Assembly: GCA_016845175.1 (NCBI GenBank)
Contig: JAERTD010000091.1
Span: 1 to 64,000, forward strand
DNA length: 64,000 nucleotides
Reading direction: 5' to 3'
From: Bacteroidota bacterium
GTDB lineage: Bacteria > Bacteroidota > Bacteroidia > Bacteroidales > F082
A program made the translations under genes and the position numbers. The stretch's first letter is position 1, and each line of letters begins with the position of its first letter. Shown one piece after another: positions 40,358-46,784 of the stretch. The notes under the pieces were generated by a model. It ran no database searches and had not been told where the DNA came from. It saw only the letters and a list, made by a program, of their open reading frames with translations.

Positions 40358-40954
40358 ATGGACTTTAAAAAAGCAGCCCTATTGGGCACTTATTTATCCA
40401 AAGATTATGCTGAGGCATTCTTCAGACTGTTGGTCAACTACAAAAGTATTTCAGCTTCTGAAGCAGCATCCAGATTGAATCTTCACATACGAACGGCTCA
40501 GGATTTTCTTGAAGCCATGTCAACACTGGAACTGATTAAGAAAGAAGAGGTTTATGAAAGGAAGCGGCCCTATTTTCGATATACCCTGGTGAAAAACCAT
40601 ATTGAATTGAATATCAACCTGAGAGCATTGAGTGAAGAGCAGCAAGTTGGCGGTGGTAAACAAAGCCTTATAAGGGAACAACTAAACTCAGGAATTCAAT
40701 TTACAACCGCACGGAATGGGTCCTATTTTAGTAACCTTACCCTATTGGATGGTGAGGGTCGAGATGCTAAAATCAGGAAAATCAGCTTGACTGAAGCTCA
40801 GGGTAAATTTCTCTTCAACCTACCCTTCCCCGATGCCAAAGCAGAATCCATTAAGACCATCATGGAAAAGGCAAAAATAAATGATGGGATGTTAGCAGAA
40901 ATAAAAGACATTGTGAAGCTTTTAATTGATTCACAAGCCATTGAAGAAATATGA
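40358..40954 (+). CDS. Winged-helix-like DNA-binding protein
   Basis: A 198-residue protein with an N-terminal HTH pattern (about 12-70: LLVNYKSISASEAASRLNLH, RTAQDFLEAMSTLELIKKEE) resembling MarR/ArsR-type winged helices, and a C-terminal domain (about 100-198) of unknown kind. Likely a transcription factor that controls its own operon through the palindrome at 39443-39461; this is inferred from position. It ends 175 bases before the next gene; nothing stands out in that gap. Confidence 0.65.
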   Translation: MDFKKAALLGTYLSKDYAEAFFRLLVNYKSISASEAASRLNLHIRTAQDFLEAMSTLELIKKEEVYERKRPYFRYTLVKNHIELNINLRALSEEQQVGGGKQSLIREQLNSGIQFTTARNGSYFSNLTLLDGEGRDAKIRKISLTEAQGKFLFNLPFPDAKAESIKTIMEKAKINDGMLAEIKDIVKLLIDSQAIEEI

Positions 40955-41129
40955 TAAACCAGTCTTGCATGTCTGTCATCAGGAATAATGTAAACCAACA
41001 CGCCTCATGATGAAGTCACTCCCTGTATAGCTTATTTAGTACTAGTTTAAATGTTGCCGGCTTCACTTTAATTCCTCAATCTTTCTTAGGTTTGTTAAGT
41101 ATTGAAAATAACAAAACCCTAATTAACCC

Positions 41130-42254
41130 ATGAAGTTTAAAACAAAACTGCTAGTGGTTCTTGTACTTTTCTGTTTAACAGCAGGCCAGTACTTGAACGC
41201 TCAAACCAATTTTTTACCAGCCACCGCTTTGACCAGCTCAGGCGATAGTTTAAAAGGTTTCATTTCATTTGCTTATGCCAATGAATACCAAAGTCCTTCA
41301 AACGAGAAAGGACCACATGAGAATACCATTGTATTATTTAAATCATCGGCCGAGGCTACTGCTTCAAAACTTGATCTTAACCACCTATTGGTGATACATT
41401 TTAATGATGGACGCTATTATGAAATCTATGCAGATGCCGAAACCCATACACTGGACGTGTACAGATGCCACATCAAAGGTCCTGTGAGTATGTACACTAA
41501 AAGTGATGTGCAATTAAAAGACCATATCTATCTTGTTTATGATGAATCAGGACTTCAGGAGCTTATCGAAACCAAAACTGAGGTTAAAGAAACCCATGCG
41601 GTTAGTAATCGCTATGTAAAAACCAACAAGCTTTACTACAGAATCTTAAGTGCCGCATACCTGAGTTGCCCAACCATTCTACCCACGCTGGATCGCTATG
41701 ATCTGAATGTCAAGGATATTAAGAAATCTCTGCTGAACTACTATGAGTGTAGTGGAGAAAACTTTCATAATTATGAACAGAAAAAGAGCAATGTGGCACG
41801 ACCAGAATTAGGTGTATATGGAGGCTTCAACTATTTCCCATTCTATAATGAATCCTATATAAAAACCAATATGGGTTACAATATGGGTGCGTTGGTGAAT
41901 ATTTTTCTCTTCAGCAGTAGAAAAACTTTCTCAATTCAAGGTGAGATCAATATGATTTATTTCACACAGGAAGATACCCGTATAGCCAATGACAAATTTG
42001 AAGGTCAGTCAACCTCTATCACCAATATTGTAAAAAAATACTGGAGAATAAATAGAACGGCAATTTTTGCCGGTGTGGGTTATAACTTGAATATACATTC
42101 CAACATCAAGACTTCTGGTTTTATACTCAATGGAGGTTTGAGTCAATCGATTGGACCCATTCAAATTTTTGTTGATTACAGATTTCAAAAGCTATCCAAA
42201 GGAGGAGCTTCCTTTGGGAATATCGGTGTAATACTGAATAGCGACGCTTTTTAA
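41130..42254 (+). CDS. Outer-membrane beta-barrel protein of unknown function
   Basis: A 374-residue protein with a signal peptide (ends QYLNAQ). The N-terminal half (about 30-200) is a globular domain; the C-terminal part (about 220-374) has alternating aromatic strands (ELGVYGGFNYFPFY, AIFAGVGYNLNI, IQIFVDYRFQKLS) typical of a small outer-membrane barrel. Similar two-part proteins are common in Bacteroidota without a known role. Confidence 0.7.
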   Translation: MKFKTKLLVVLVLFCLTAGQYLNAQTNFLPATALTSSGDSLKGFISFAYANEYQSPSNEKGPHENTIVLFKSSAEATASKLDLNHLLVIHFNDGRYYEIYADAETHTLDVYRCHIKGPVSMYTKSDVQLKDHIYLVYDESGLQELIETKTEVKETHAVSNRYVKTNKLYYRILSAAYLSCPTILPTLDRYDLNVKDIKKSLLNYYECSGENFHNYEQKKSNVARPELGVYGGFNYFPFYNESYIKTNMGYNMGALVNIFLFSSRKTFSIQGEINMIYFTQEDTRIANDKFEGQSTSITNIVKKYWRINRTAIFAGVGYNLNIHSNIKTSGFILNGGLSQSIGPIQIFVDYRFQKLSKGGASFGNIGVILNSDAF

Positions 42255-42266
42255 GCCATAAATTTA

Positions 42267-42274
42267 TATTTTTG
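42267..42274 (+). promoter_or_regulatory. -7 box of the DksA/TraR-like gene
   Basis: TATTTTTG ends 8 bases before the ATG at 42283. With the usual spacing the RNA would start within a few bases of the start codon. Confidence 0.5.
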
Positions 42275-42282
42275 GTGGTCCT

Positions 42283-42615
42283 ATGAATGCAGAGGAGCGT
42301 AAAGCCATAAAAGCCAAAATACTCAAAGACATTGAGTCAACCACTAAAAAAGTTGGAACACTTAAAGAATTGAGTCAACCCATTGCTCCAGAAGATTCTA
42401 TAGGCAGGGTTTCGCGAATGGATGCCATTAATAATAAAAGCATTAATGAGGCCGCTCTCAAACTGTCACAGGAAAAGCTCATTGAACTGGAAGCCATATT
42501 ACCTGTTCTTGATGATCCCGATTTTGGCAAATGCCAAGGCTGTGGGACTCAGATTTCCATGGGTAGGGTTATGGTAATGCCCCATCGCAGGCTTTGTATG
42601 AAATGTGCCAGATAA
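42283..42615 (+). CDS. DksA/TraR-type C4 zinc-finger protein
   Basis: The 110-residue protein has a coiled-coil-like N-terminus (about 1-70) and a C-terminal C4 zinc finger (CQGCGTQISMGRVMVMPHRR then LCMKC). Family members bind RNA polymerase in the secondary channel and change promoter response to ppGpp. The acidic loop typical of classical DksA is not obvious, so it may be a TraR-like or secondary paralogue. Confidence 0.82.
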   Translation: MNAEERKAIKAKILKDIESTTKKVGTLKELSQPIAPEDSIGRVSRMDAINNKSINEAALKLSQEKLIELEAILPVLDDPDFGKCQGCGTQISMGRVMVMPHRRLCMKCAR

Positions 42616-42716
42616 TAACAGCCCAGAATTCGTTAGCATGTTGCCTGGCAATTCGCAGGGTTAAGGTCTAATCATAAGCAGAGCACAAGTTTCTCTTGTT
42701 GCTTATATATAAATAC

Positions 42717-42724
42717 TACATTTG
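42717..42724 (+). promoter_or_regulatory. -7 box of the methyltransferase gene
   Basis: TACATTTG ends 3 bases before the ATG at 42728, so the transcript would be leaderless or nearly so. Confidence 0.45.
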
Positions 42725-42727
42725 AGC

Positions 42728-43480
42728 ATGGACGATTCGGTATTTTATAGCAGTATTAGTCAGTATTACGACCACATCTTTCCTCTAAACAAGGCGCAGC
42801 TTAGCTTTATTGAAACGCAGCCTAATTATGGAAGTAACCTGAGAATTCTTGACATGGGCTGTGGTAGTGGCAGTTTGTCTCTGGCATTGGCAGAAAGAGG
42901 GCATCAGATAGATGCTATTGATTATGATGCTGAGATGATTGGTCTGGCAAATGAAAAAGCCAAAACCAACACGGCAAAGGTGAAACCTAAGTTTCAGCAA
43001 ATGGACATGAGAGAAATTGCCCAGCATTTTCCTGAAAACAGTTTTGATCAGGTGCTGTGTTTTGGCAACACCCTGGTGCACCTTGCCGATATGGAAACCA
43101 TAGCTGGATTTATTAATTCAATGGCACGACTTTGCAAACCCGGAGGTATGATACTAATTCAATTGTTGCATTATCAAAACATTTTCACCAACAGGAAGGC
43201 TAAATTACCCATAATCGAAAATGAGAAGATTCGTTTCGAACGCCATTATTCCTATGGAGATGAAAGAACAATTGATTTTAAAACTTCTCTGATGATCAAG
43301 GAGAGTGGTCAGCTTATACAAAACTGCATACCTCTATATGCTATTTTTAAAGAAGAATTGGAATTGCTTTTATCACATGCCGGACTAAGCCATATTAAAT
43401 TCTACGGAAACTTTAATTCGGAAGCATTGGAAGAAGATAGTATCCCTCTGGTGGTATCAGCTCAAAAAAGTAACCCATAA
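42728..43480 (+). CDS. Class I SAM-dependent methyltransferase
   Basis: A 250-residue Rossmann-fold methyltransferase. Motif I is ILDMGCGSGSLSLALAERG (about 40-58), the acidic loop follows in IDAIDYD, and post I contains FDQVLCFGNTLVHL. The type resembles small-molecule or lipid methyltransferases; the substrate is unknown. A TTG at 42722 is in frame but lies inside the -7 box, so the ATG at 42728 was taken. Confidence 0.82.
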   Translation: MDDSVFYSSISQYYDHIFPLNKAQLSFIETQPNYGSNLRILDMGCGSGSLSLALAERGHQIDAIDYDAEMIGLANEKAKTNTAKVKPKFQQMDMREIAQHFPENSFDQVLCFGNTLVHLADMETIAGFINSMARLCKPGGMILIQLLHYQNIFTNRKAKLPIIENEKIRFERHYSYGDERTIDFKTSLMIKESGQLIQNCIPLYAIFKEELELLLSHAGLSHIKFYGNFNSEALEEDSIPLVVSAQKSNP

Positions 43481-43511
43481 ACTCCAATATATTCTCCTGG
43501 ATACCTGGAGT

Positions 43512-44450
43512 TTAATTGGGATTGAAGTTCAGACTCTTAGACAACCTTAATGTAACCACATAATTATTGGTGAGCTGTGTTCCATTCATATTCTTATAAA
43601 ATGGATAATCATACTTAAGCGACACATTCCAGGTTTTAAAGAAATTATACCTGATTTGAGGAGAAATAAACATGACGTGACCACCCGTAGCATGTATTAA
43701 GTCCCCATCTTTATTTGAGGCCTTATCCCGATATTGGCTTCTCAGTTGTAAAGCCAAAGTAAGGGCCTTGCGAATTTTATAACCCACATACAAGGAATTA
43801 TTGTAGAGGTTACCATACTTATAATTGGTTCGGTCGGTTTTAATACGCTGGGAATATTCAAATGAATTATCAAAAAATAAAGCCAAATTGCCATCCATAT
43901 ATAATTTTGAAAACAGAAGACCCAAATGGTATTTATAACTCCCTGAAGATGGTTGAATGTCAATAGGTAAGATTACTGAACCATCTTCCTGATCAAAATC
44001 TCCAACAGGAAGGGTAATTCTAAACCTTGGAAAAATATTAAACAATCTTTTGCTGTTTCGATAGGCCAGATACTGGGCACCTATCACCAGGTCGCCAAAA
44101 CCAGTGGCATTGCGATTTTGATCAAACACAAAATATTGCGCTTTTGAAAAAAAGTAACCCATTTCAGCACTTAGCTTTAACCTACTCGTAATACCATAAG
44201 AAATGTTAACCGAAGAATATAAAAAATAAGAGTAGTCAATATATTCGTAGTCCGACTTATTGCTTCCTTTGAAATATATATCGGAATAGCTGTAGGTACC
44301 CAGTGCACTAATTTCCATGATTTTTTTTCCACCACCACTTGCTGAACCATCATCAGTAATTGGGTTACCAGCGGCACAGCATTGGGATTGAACACCTAGT
44401 GAACAACAAAACACAAGGCTGAAGATGCATAGAAAAATGTATTTGCACAT
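43512..44450 (-). CDS. Outer-membrane beta-barrel transporter-like protein with N-terminal Cys-Cys
   Basis: A 312-residue exported protein: signal peptide, then QCCAAGNPITDDG just after the cleavage site (Cys24-Cys25). The rest is strand-rich with aromatic ends (YFFSKAQYFVFD, RFRITLPVGDFD, NYVVTLRLSKSLNF), typical of MetA/porin-like transporter barrels. It is the last gene of a three-gene set with an Ig-like lipoprotein and an HMA-domain protein; 46 bases separate it from the lipoprotein gene. A role in metal transport or export at the outer membrane is inferred from the CC pair and the neighbours. Confidence 0.75.
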   Translation of the reverse strand: MCKYIFLCIFSLVFCCSLGVQSQCCAAGNPITDDGSASGGGKKIMEISALGTYSYSDIYFKGSNKSDYEYIDYSYFLYSSVNISYGITSRLKLSAEMGYFFSKAQYFVFDQNRNATGFGDLVIGAQYLAYRNSKRLFNIFPRFRITLPVGDFDQEDGSVILPIDIQPSSGSYKYHLGLLFSKLYMDGNLALFFDNSFEYSQRIKTDRTNYKYGNLYNNSLYVGYKIRKALTLALQLRSQYRDKASNKDGDLIHATGGHVMFISPQIRYNFFKTWNVSLKYDYPFYKNMNGTQLTNNYVVTLRLSKSLNFNPN

Positions 44451-44496
44451 CTGATGTAAGTTTAATAAAAAGCTTTGGCAAGGGTTGGTTTACGAC

Positions 44497-44865
44497 CTAA
44501 GGTTTATCAATAACTATAACGATAGTTTCCGAAACCGAGCCATTATCATTCGATGCTGTACATGTGATTATCTTCTCTCCTATACAACACTCAGAGCCGG
44601 TGAACCTGACTTGTGATCCATCCTCATTTAACACAAAGATATCACCCAAATCCACCTCCCATACAAAGCTTAAGCCCCCACCTGTGGCTTCACAGCTAAT
44701 AGTTGCGAACTCTTCACCTCCAAAATTAATGTTGGATTTATCTGAACTTAAACTTACAATTTCAGGAGTTGTAGTTTCAACATTTGCTGCTGGTGAGTCT
44801 TCTTTTTCACATGAGATCAAAAAAACCACGGACAAAACAATTATTGTTAATATTCTGAATTTCAT
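44497..44865 (-). CDS. Ig/PKD-like lipoprotein with Cys-Cys motif
   Basis: A 122-residue lipoprotein (signal MKFRILTIIVLSVVFLIS, Cys19). The mature part is one Ig/PKD-like sandwich with the usual Cys58-Cys102 pair (TISC ... ITCTASNDNGSVSETI) and a separate Cys93-Cys94 pair (GSECCIGE). Start: ATG 44865 is preceded at 7 bases by AGGAGG, a full Shine-Dalgarno site, rare in Bacteroidota; this rules out the TTG at 44871. Confidence 0.8.
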   Translation of the reverse strand: MKFRILTIIVLSVVFLISCEKEDSPAANVETTTPEIVSLSSDKSNINFGGEEFATISCEATGGGLSFVWEVDLGDIFVLNEDGSQVRFTGSECCIGEKIITCTASNDNGSVSETIVIVIDKP

Positions 44866-44872
44866 ACTCAAA

Positions 44873-44878
44873 CCTCCT
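44873..44878 (-). promoter_or_regulatory. Full Shine-Dalgarno site
   Basis: AGGAGG on the minus strand, 7 bases before the ATG at 44865, and overlapping the TAG stop of the upstream gene (TAGGAGG). It decides the lipoprotein start and allows termination-coupled initiation. Confidence 0.75.
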
Positions 44879-45551
44879 ATTGTTTACTAATCTTAATTCT
44901 GGAAATAATGTTATTGTTTCTTGAGAAAACCATCAAATAGTTGCCTGCAGCCATATGGTTTGACTCAATCTGATCATATGCTGAATAAATGTCTTTGGAC
45001 TTTATTAAATGTCCGGCCATAGAATATACATCAAGTCTTGCACTTCCCTTCTCTGAAACTGAAGGAAGCTGTATATTAAAATAAGTATTTCCCATCGATG
45101 GATACACTTTAATATCTGTTTCAGCCAGTGCATCTTCAATCGAAACATGAGGCATCCACAAATCCATTAAACTCAGGTAGCCAACTTCCACTTGAGTATA
45201 ATCTATGGTTCTTTCATACTCACAACAAGTACCTACCAGTAGTTCATAAGCTGCATCAGGAGCTTTAAACCATTCAGTATCATGCCCTGTATCAGCCACC
45301 GCCTGCATAATGATAAATGCATCGGTAATTAAGTCATCATAAGTTACTGAGGTAATTTTTTCGAAAGGATCGTATTCGGAGGATGAGACACCCTCCACAT
45401 AACTCAATTTATCCTCAATCCTAAGTTTACAGATATAACAATTTCCCAGTGTGATAAATTGAATCGTAAAATCCTCCCTTTGTTGAGCTAAGAGACTCGT
45501 ACTGGTAATAACTATGGAGAGAAAAATTAATAAAGTAGATTTCATTTTCAT
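44877..45551 (-). CDS. HMA-domain protein with T9SS C-terminal domain
   Basis: A 224-residue exported protein (signal peptide to LLAQ, about residue 23). The N-terminal heavy-metal-associated domain (about 28-115) has CYIC (Cys38, Cys41) at the metal loop, then DTGHDTEWFKAPDAAYELL and Cys109-Cys110 in GTCCEYER. This GHDTE...CCxYxR tail is typical of Bacteroidota copper-chaperone-like HMA proteins as I know them. The C-terminus (about 150-224: VYPSMGNTYFNIQLPS, YSMAGHLI, AAGNYLMVFS) is a type IX sorting domain, so this HMA domain is sent across the outer membrane. The start at 45551 fits the promoter at 45582; the longer frame to 45602 does not. Confidence 0.82.
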   Translation of the reverse strand: MKMKSTLLIFLSIVITSTSLLAQQREDFTIQFITLGNCYICKLRIEDKLSYVEGVSSSEYDPFEKITSVTYDDLITDAFIIMQAVADTGHDTEWFKAPDAAYELLVGTCCEYERTIDYTQVEVGYLSLMDLWMPHVSIEDALAETDIKVYPSMGNTYFNIQLPSVSEKGSARLDVYSMAGHLIKSKDIYSAYDQIESNHMAAGNYLMVFSRNNNIISRIKISKQ

Positions 45552-45581
45552 ATTGGCTGAAGTATTACAAATAATTTCTGC

Positions 45582-45589
45582 CAAAAATA
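45582..45589 (-). promoter_or_regulatory. -7 box of the HMA-protein operon
   Basis: TATTTTTG on the minus strand; RNA would start about 25 bases before the ATG at 45551. A 7-bp inverted repeat (ATTGGAT/ATCCAAT, 45694-45714) lies upstream; its role is open. Confidence 0.5.
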
Positions 45590-45749
45590 GGTTCATTACC
45601 ATGAGATCGGCATTCAGAAAACAACGAATACAACGTGAAAAACGCGATTAACATTCCACTTTTACCCGGGAAATATCGACTTGACAGGTATAGATTGGAT
45701 CTAATAAATCCAATTATTTTTATCGGGTTTGCATCAACTCAATGGATTA

Positions 45750-46442
45750 TCAACTTAACTCACTAATTTTTATTAGTCTGTCCATATTCTTAACTTGAAT
45801 GATACTGCCATCATTTTCAATAACTTCCTCTTTTTCCAGTTCTTTAAGAATTCTGATAACACTATCCTTGGACATGCCTGTTAGTTCAGCCATGTCTTGT
45901 CTTGATAAGGCAATCTTATTACCGCGATCATTAAATATTTTTTCATGCAGGTATATCAGACTGTCGGCAAGTCGTCCATGGATATTTTTATGGGTAAGAC
46001 AGTTAAACCTTTCATAATTGAAAATACCATCCCAACTGATCAGTTCCATGAATGATTCGGCAAATCGTTTATTCTCTCTGATCACCTGTTTAAAAACATG
46101 CAGATCAATAAAGCAAACCGATGATTCTTCCACAGCTCTTACTGAGGAATAATGAACCTGGTCAGCATAAATCCCAGGTGCCCCCAGAAAATTGGTAGGT
46201 TTAATGAATTGCAAAACCAAATTCCTATCACCAGAACCTTCTATATATACTTTTGCGATTCCAGAGGTAAAACTGATGACATGGGACATGGGTGCCCCTT
46301 GTTTGACAATGATTTCACCCTTCCTAAATACAACATGTCTTTTATTACAATTAATCAGCTCAAGTTCAGCATCGGACAAAACCTTGAACAAAGGTGATTT
46401 CATGGAACAAAATCTACAATTCATATCTTTTAAACATTCCAT
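45750..46442 (-). CDS. Crp/Fnr family transcription regulator with Cys-rich N-terminus
   Basis: A 230-residue Crp/Fnr regulator. N-terminal Cys3, Cys9, Cys12 (MECLKDMNCRFC) and Cys32 could hold a redox or Fe-S site, as Cys do in FNR, though the spacing is not that of FNR. A cNMP-binding-like domain (about 17-140, GEIIVKQGAPMSHV) and a C-terminal HTH (SRQDMAELTGMSKDSVIRIL) follow. The open frame reaches ATG 46610, adding 56 residues not usual for the family; ATG 46442 gives the normal length, but the long form cannot be excluded. It is divergent from hpdBCA with a CRP-type site between, so it probably controls that operon. Confidence 0.85.
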   Translation of the reverse strand: MECLKDMNCRFCSMKSPLFKVLSDAELELINCNKRHVVFRKGEIIVKQGAPMSHVISFTSGIAKVYIEGSGDRNLVLQFIKPTNFLGAPGIYADQVHYSSVRAVEESSVCFIDLHVFKQVIRENKRFAESFMELISWDGIFNYERFNCLTHKNIHGRLADSLIYLHEKIFNDRGNKIALSRQDMAELTGMSKDSVIRILKELEKEEVIENDGSIIQVKNMDRLIKISELS

Positions 46443-46655
46443 TAGAAAATAGTTTTTATTACATTGTACATCTTGGATGAGATCCGATGGTATGAGACCC
46501 TTTCTATAAATGAGTGAAGCTGACAATTCCCGACAAATATAATCAACAAGAGATAGGTTTGTCAGGTGATGCAAGGAAATAGCCTGGAAGACTTCCTTGT
46601 AGATTGTCATGAATCAATTTTTTCTTTAACTTTGAGTTCACCCTAGAATACTGAA

Positions 46656-46671
46656 GGTGAATGAATTCACA
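46656..46671. promoter_or_regulatory. CRP/FNR-type binding site
   Basis: GGTGAATGAATTCACA matches TGTGA-N6-TCACA with one mismatch; the arms GTGAAT/ATTCAC are a perfect inverted repeat. It lies between the divergent crp/fnr-like gene and hpdB, 113 bases before the hpdB start. No TAnnTTTG box was found for hpdB, which would fit an activator-dependent promoter. Confidence 0.6.
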
Positions 46672-46743
46672 GCACCATTAATTGTCAGGGATTAAATTCC
46701 TCTGAATACATATTCGCAAACTGGATTCAAAAAACTCAATAGC

Positions 46744-46755
46744 ATTCAATTGAAT
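46744..46755. promoter_or_regulatory. 12-bp palindrome ahead of hpdB
   Basis: ATTCAATTGAAT is a perfect palindrome 29 bases before the ATG. It may be a second regulator site or part of the leader. The rest of the 341-base gap 46443-46784 holds the CRP-type site and nothing else that I can name. Confidence 0.35.
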
Positions 46756-46784
46756 TGGCTGCTCTAACCTAATAACCTGATAAG

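Noticed and set aside
46443-46610. 56-residue N-terminal extension of the Crp/Fnr regulator
   Set aside because: It exceeds the family length and has no domain; kept only as an alternative because the frame is open.
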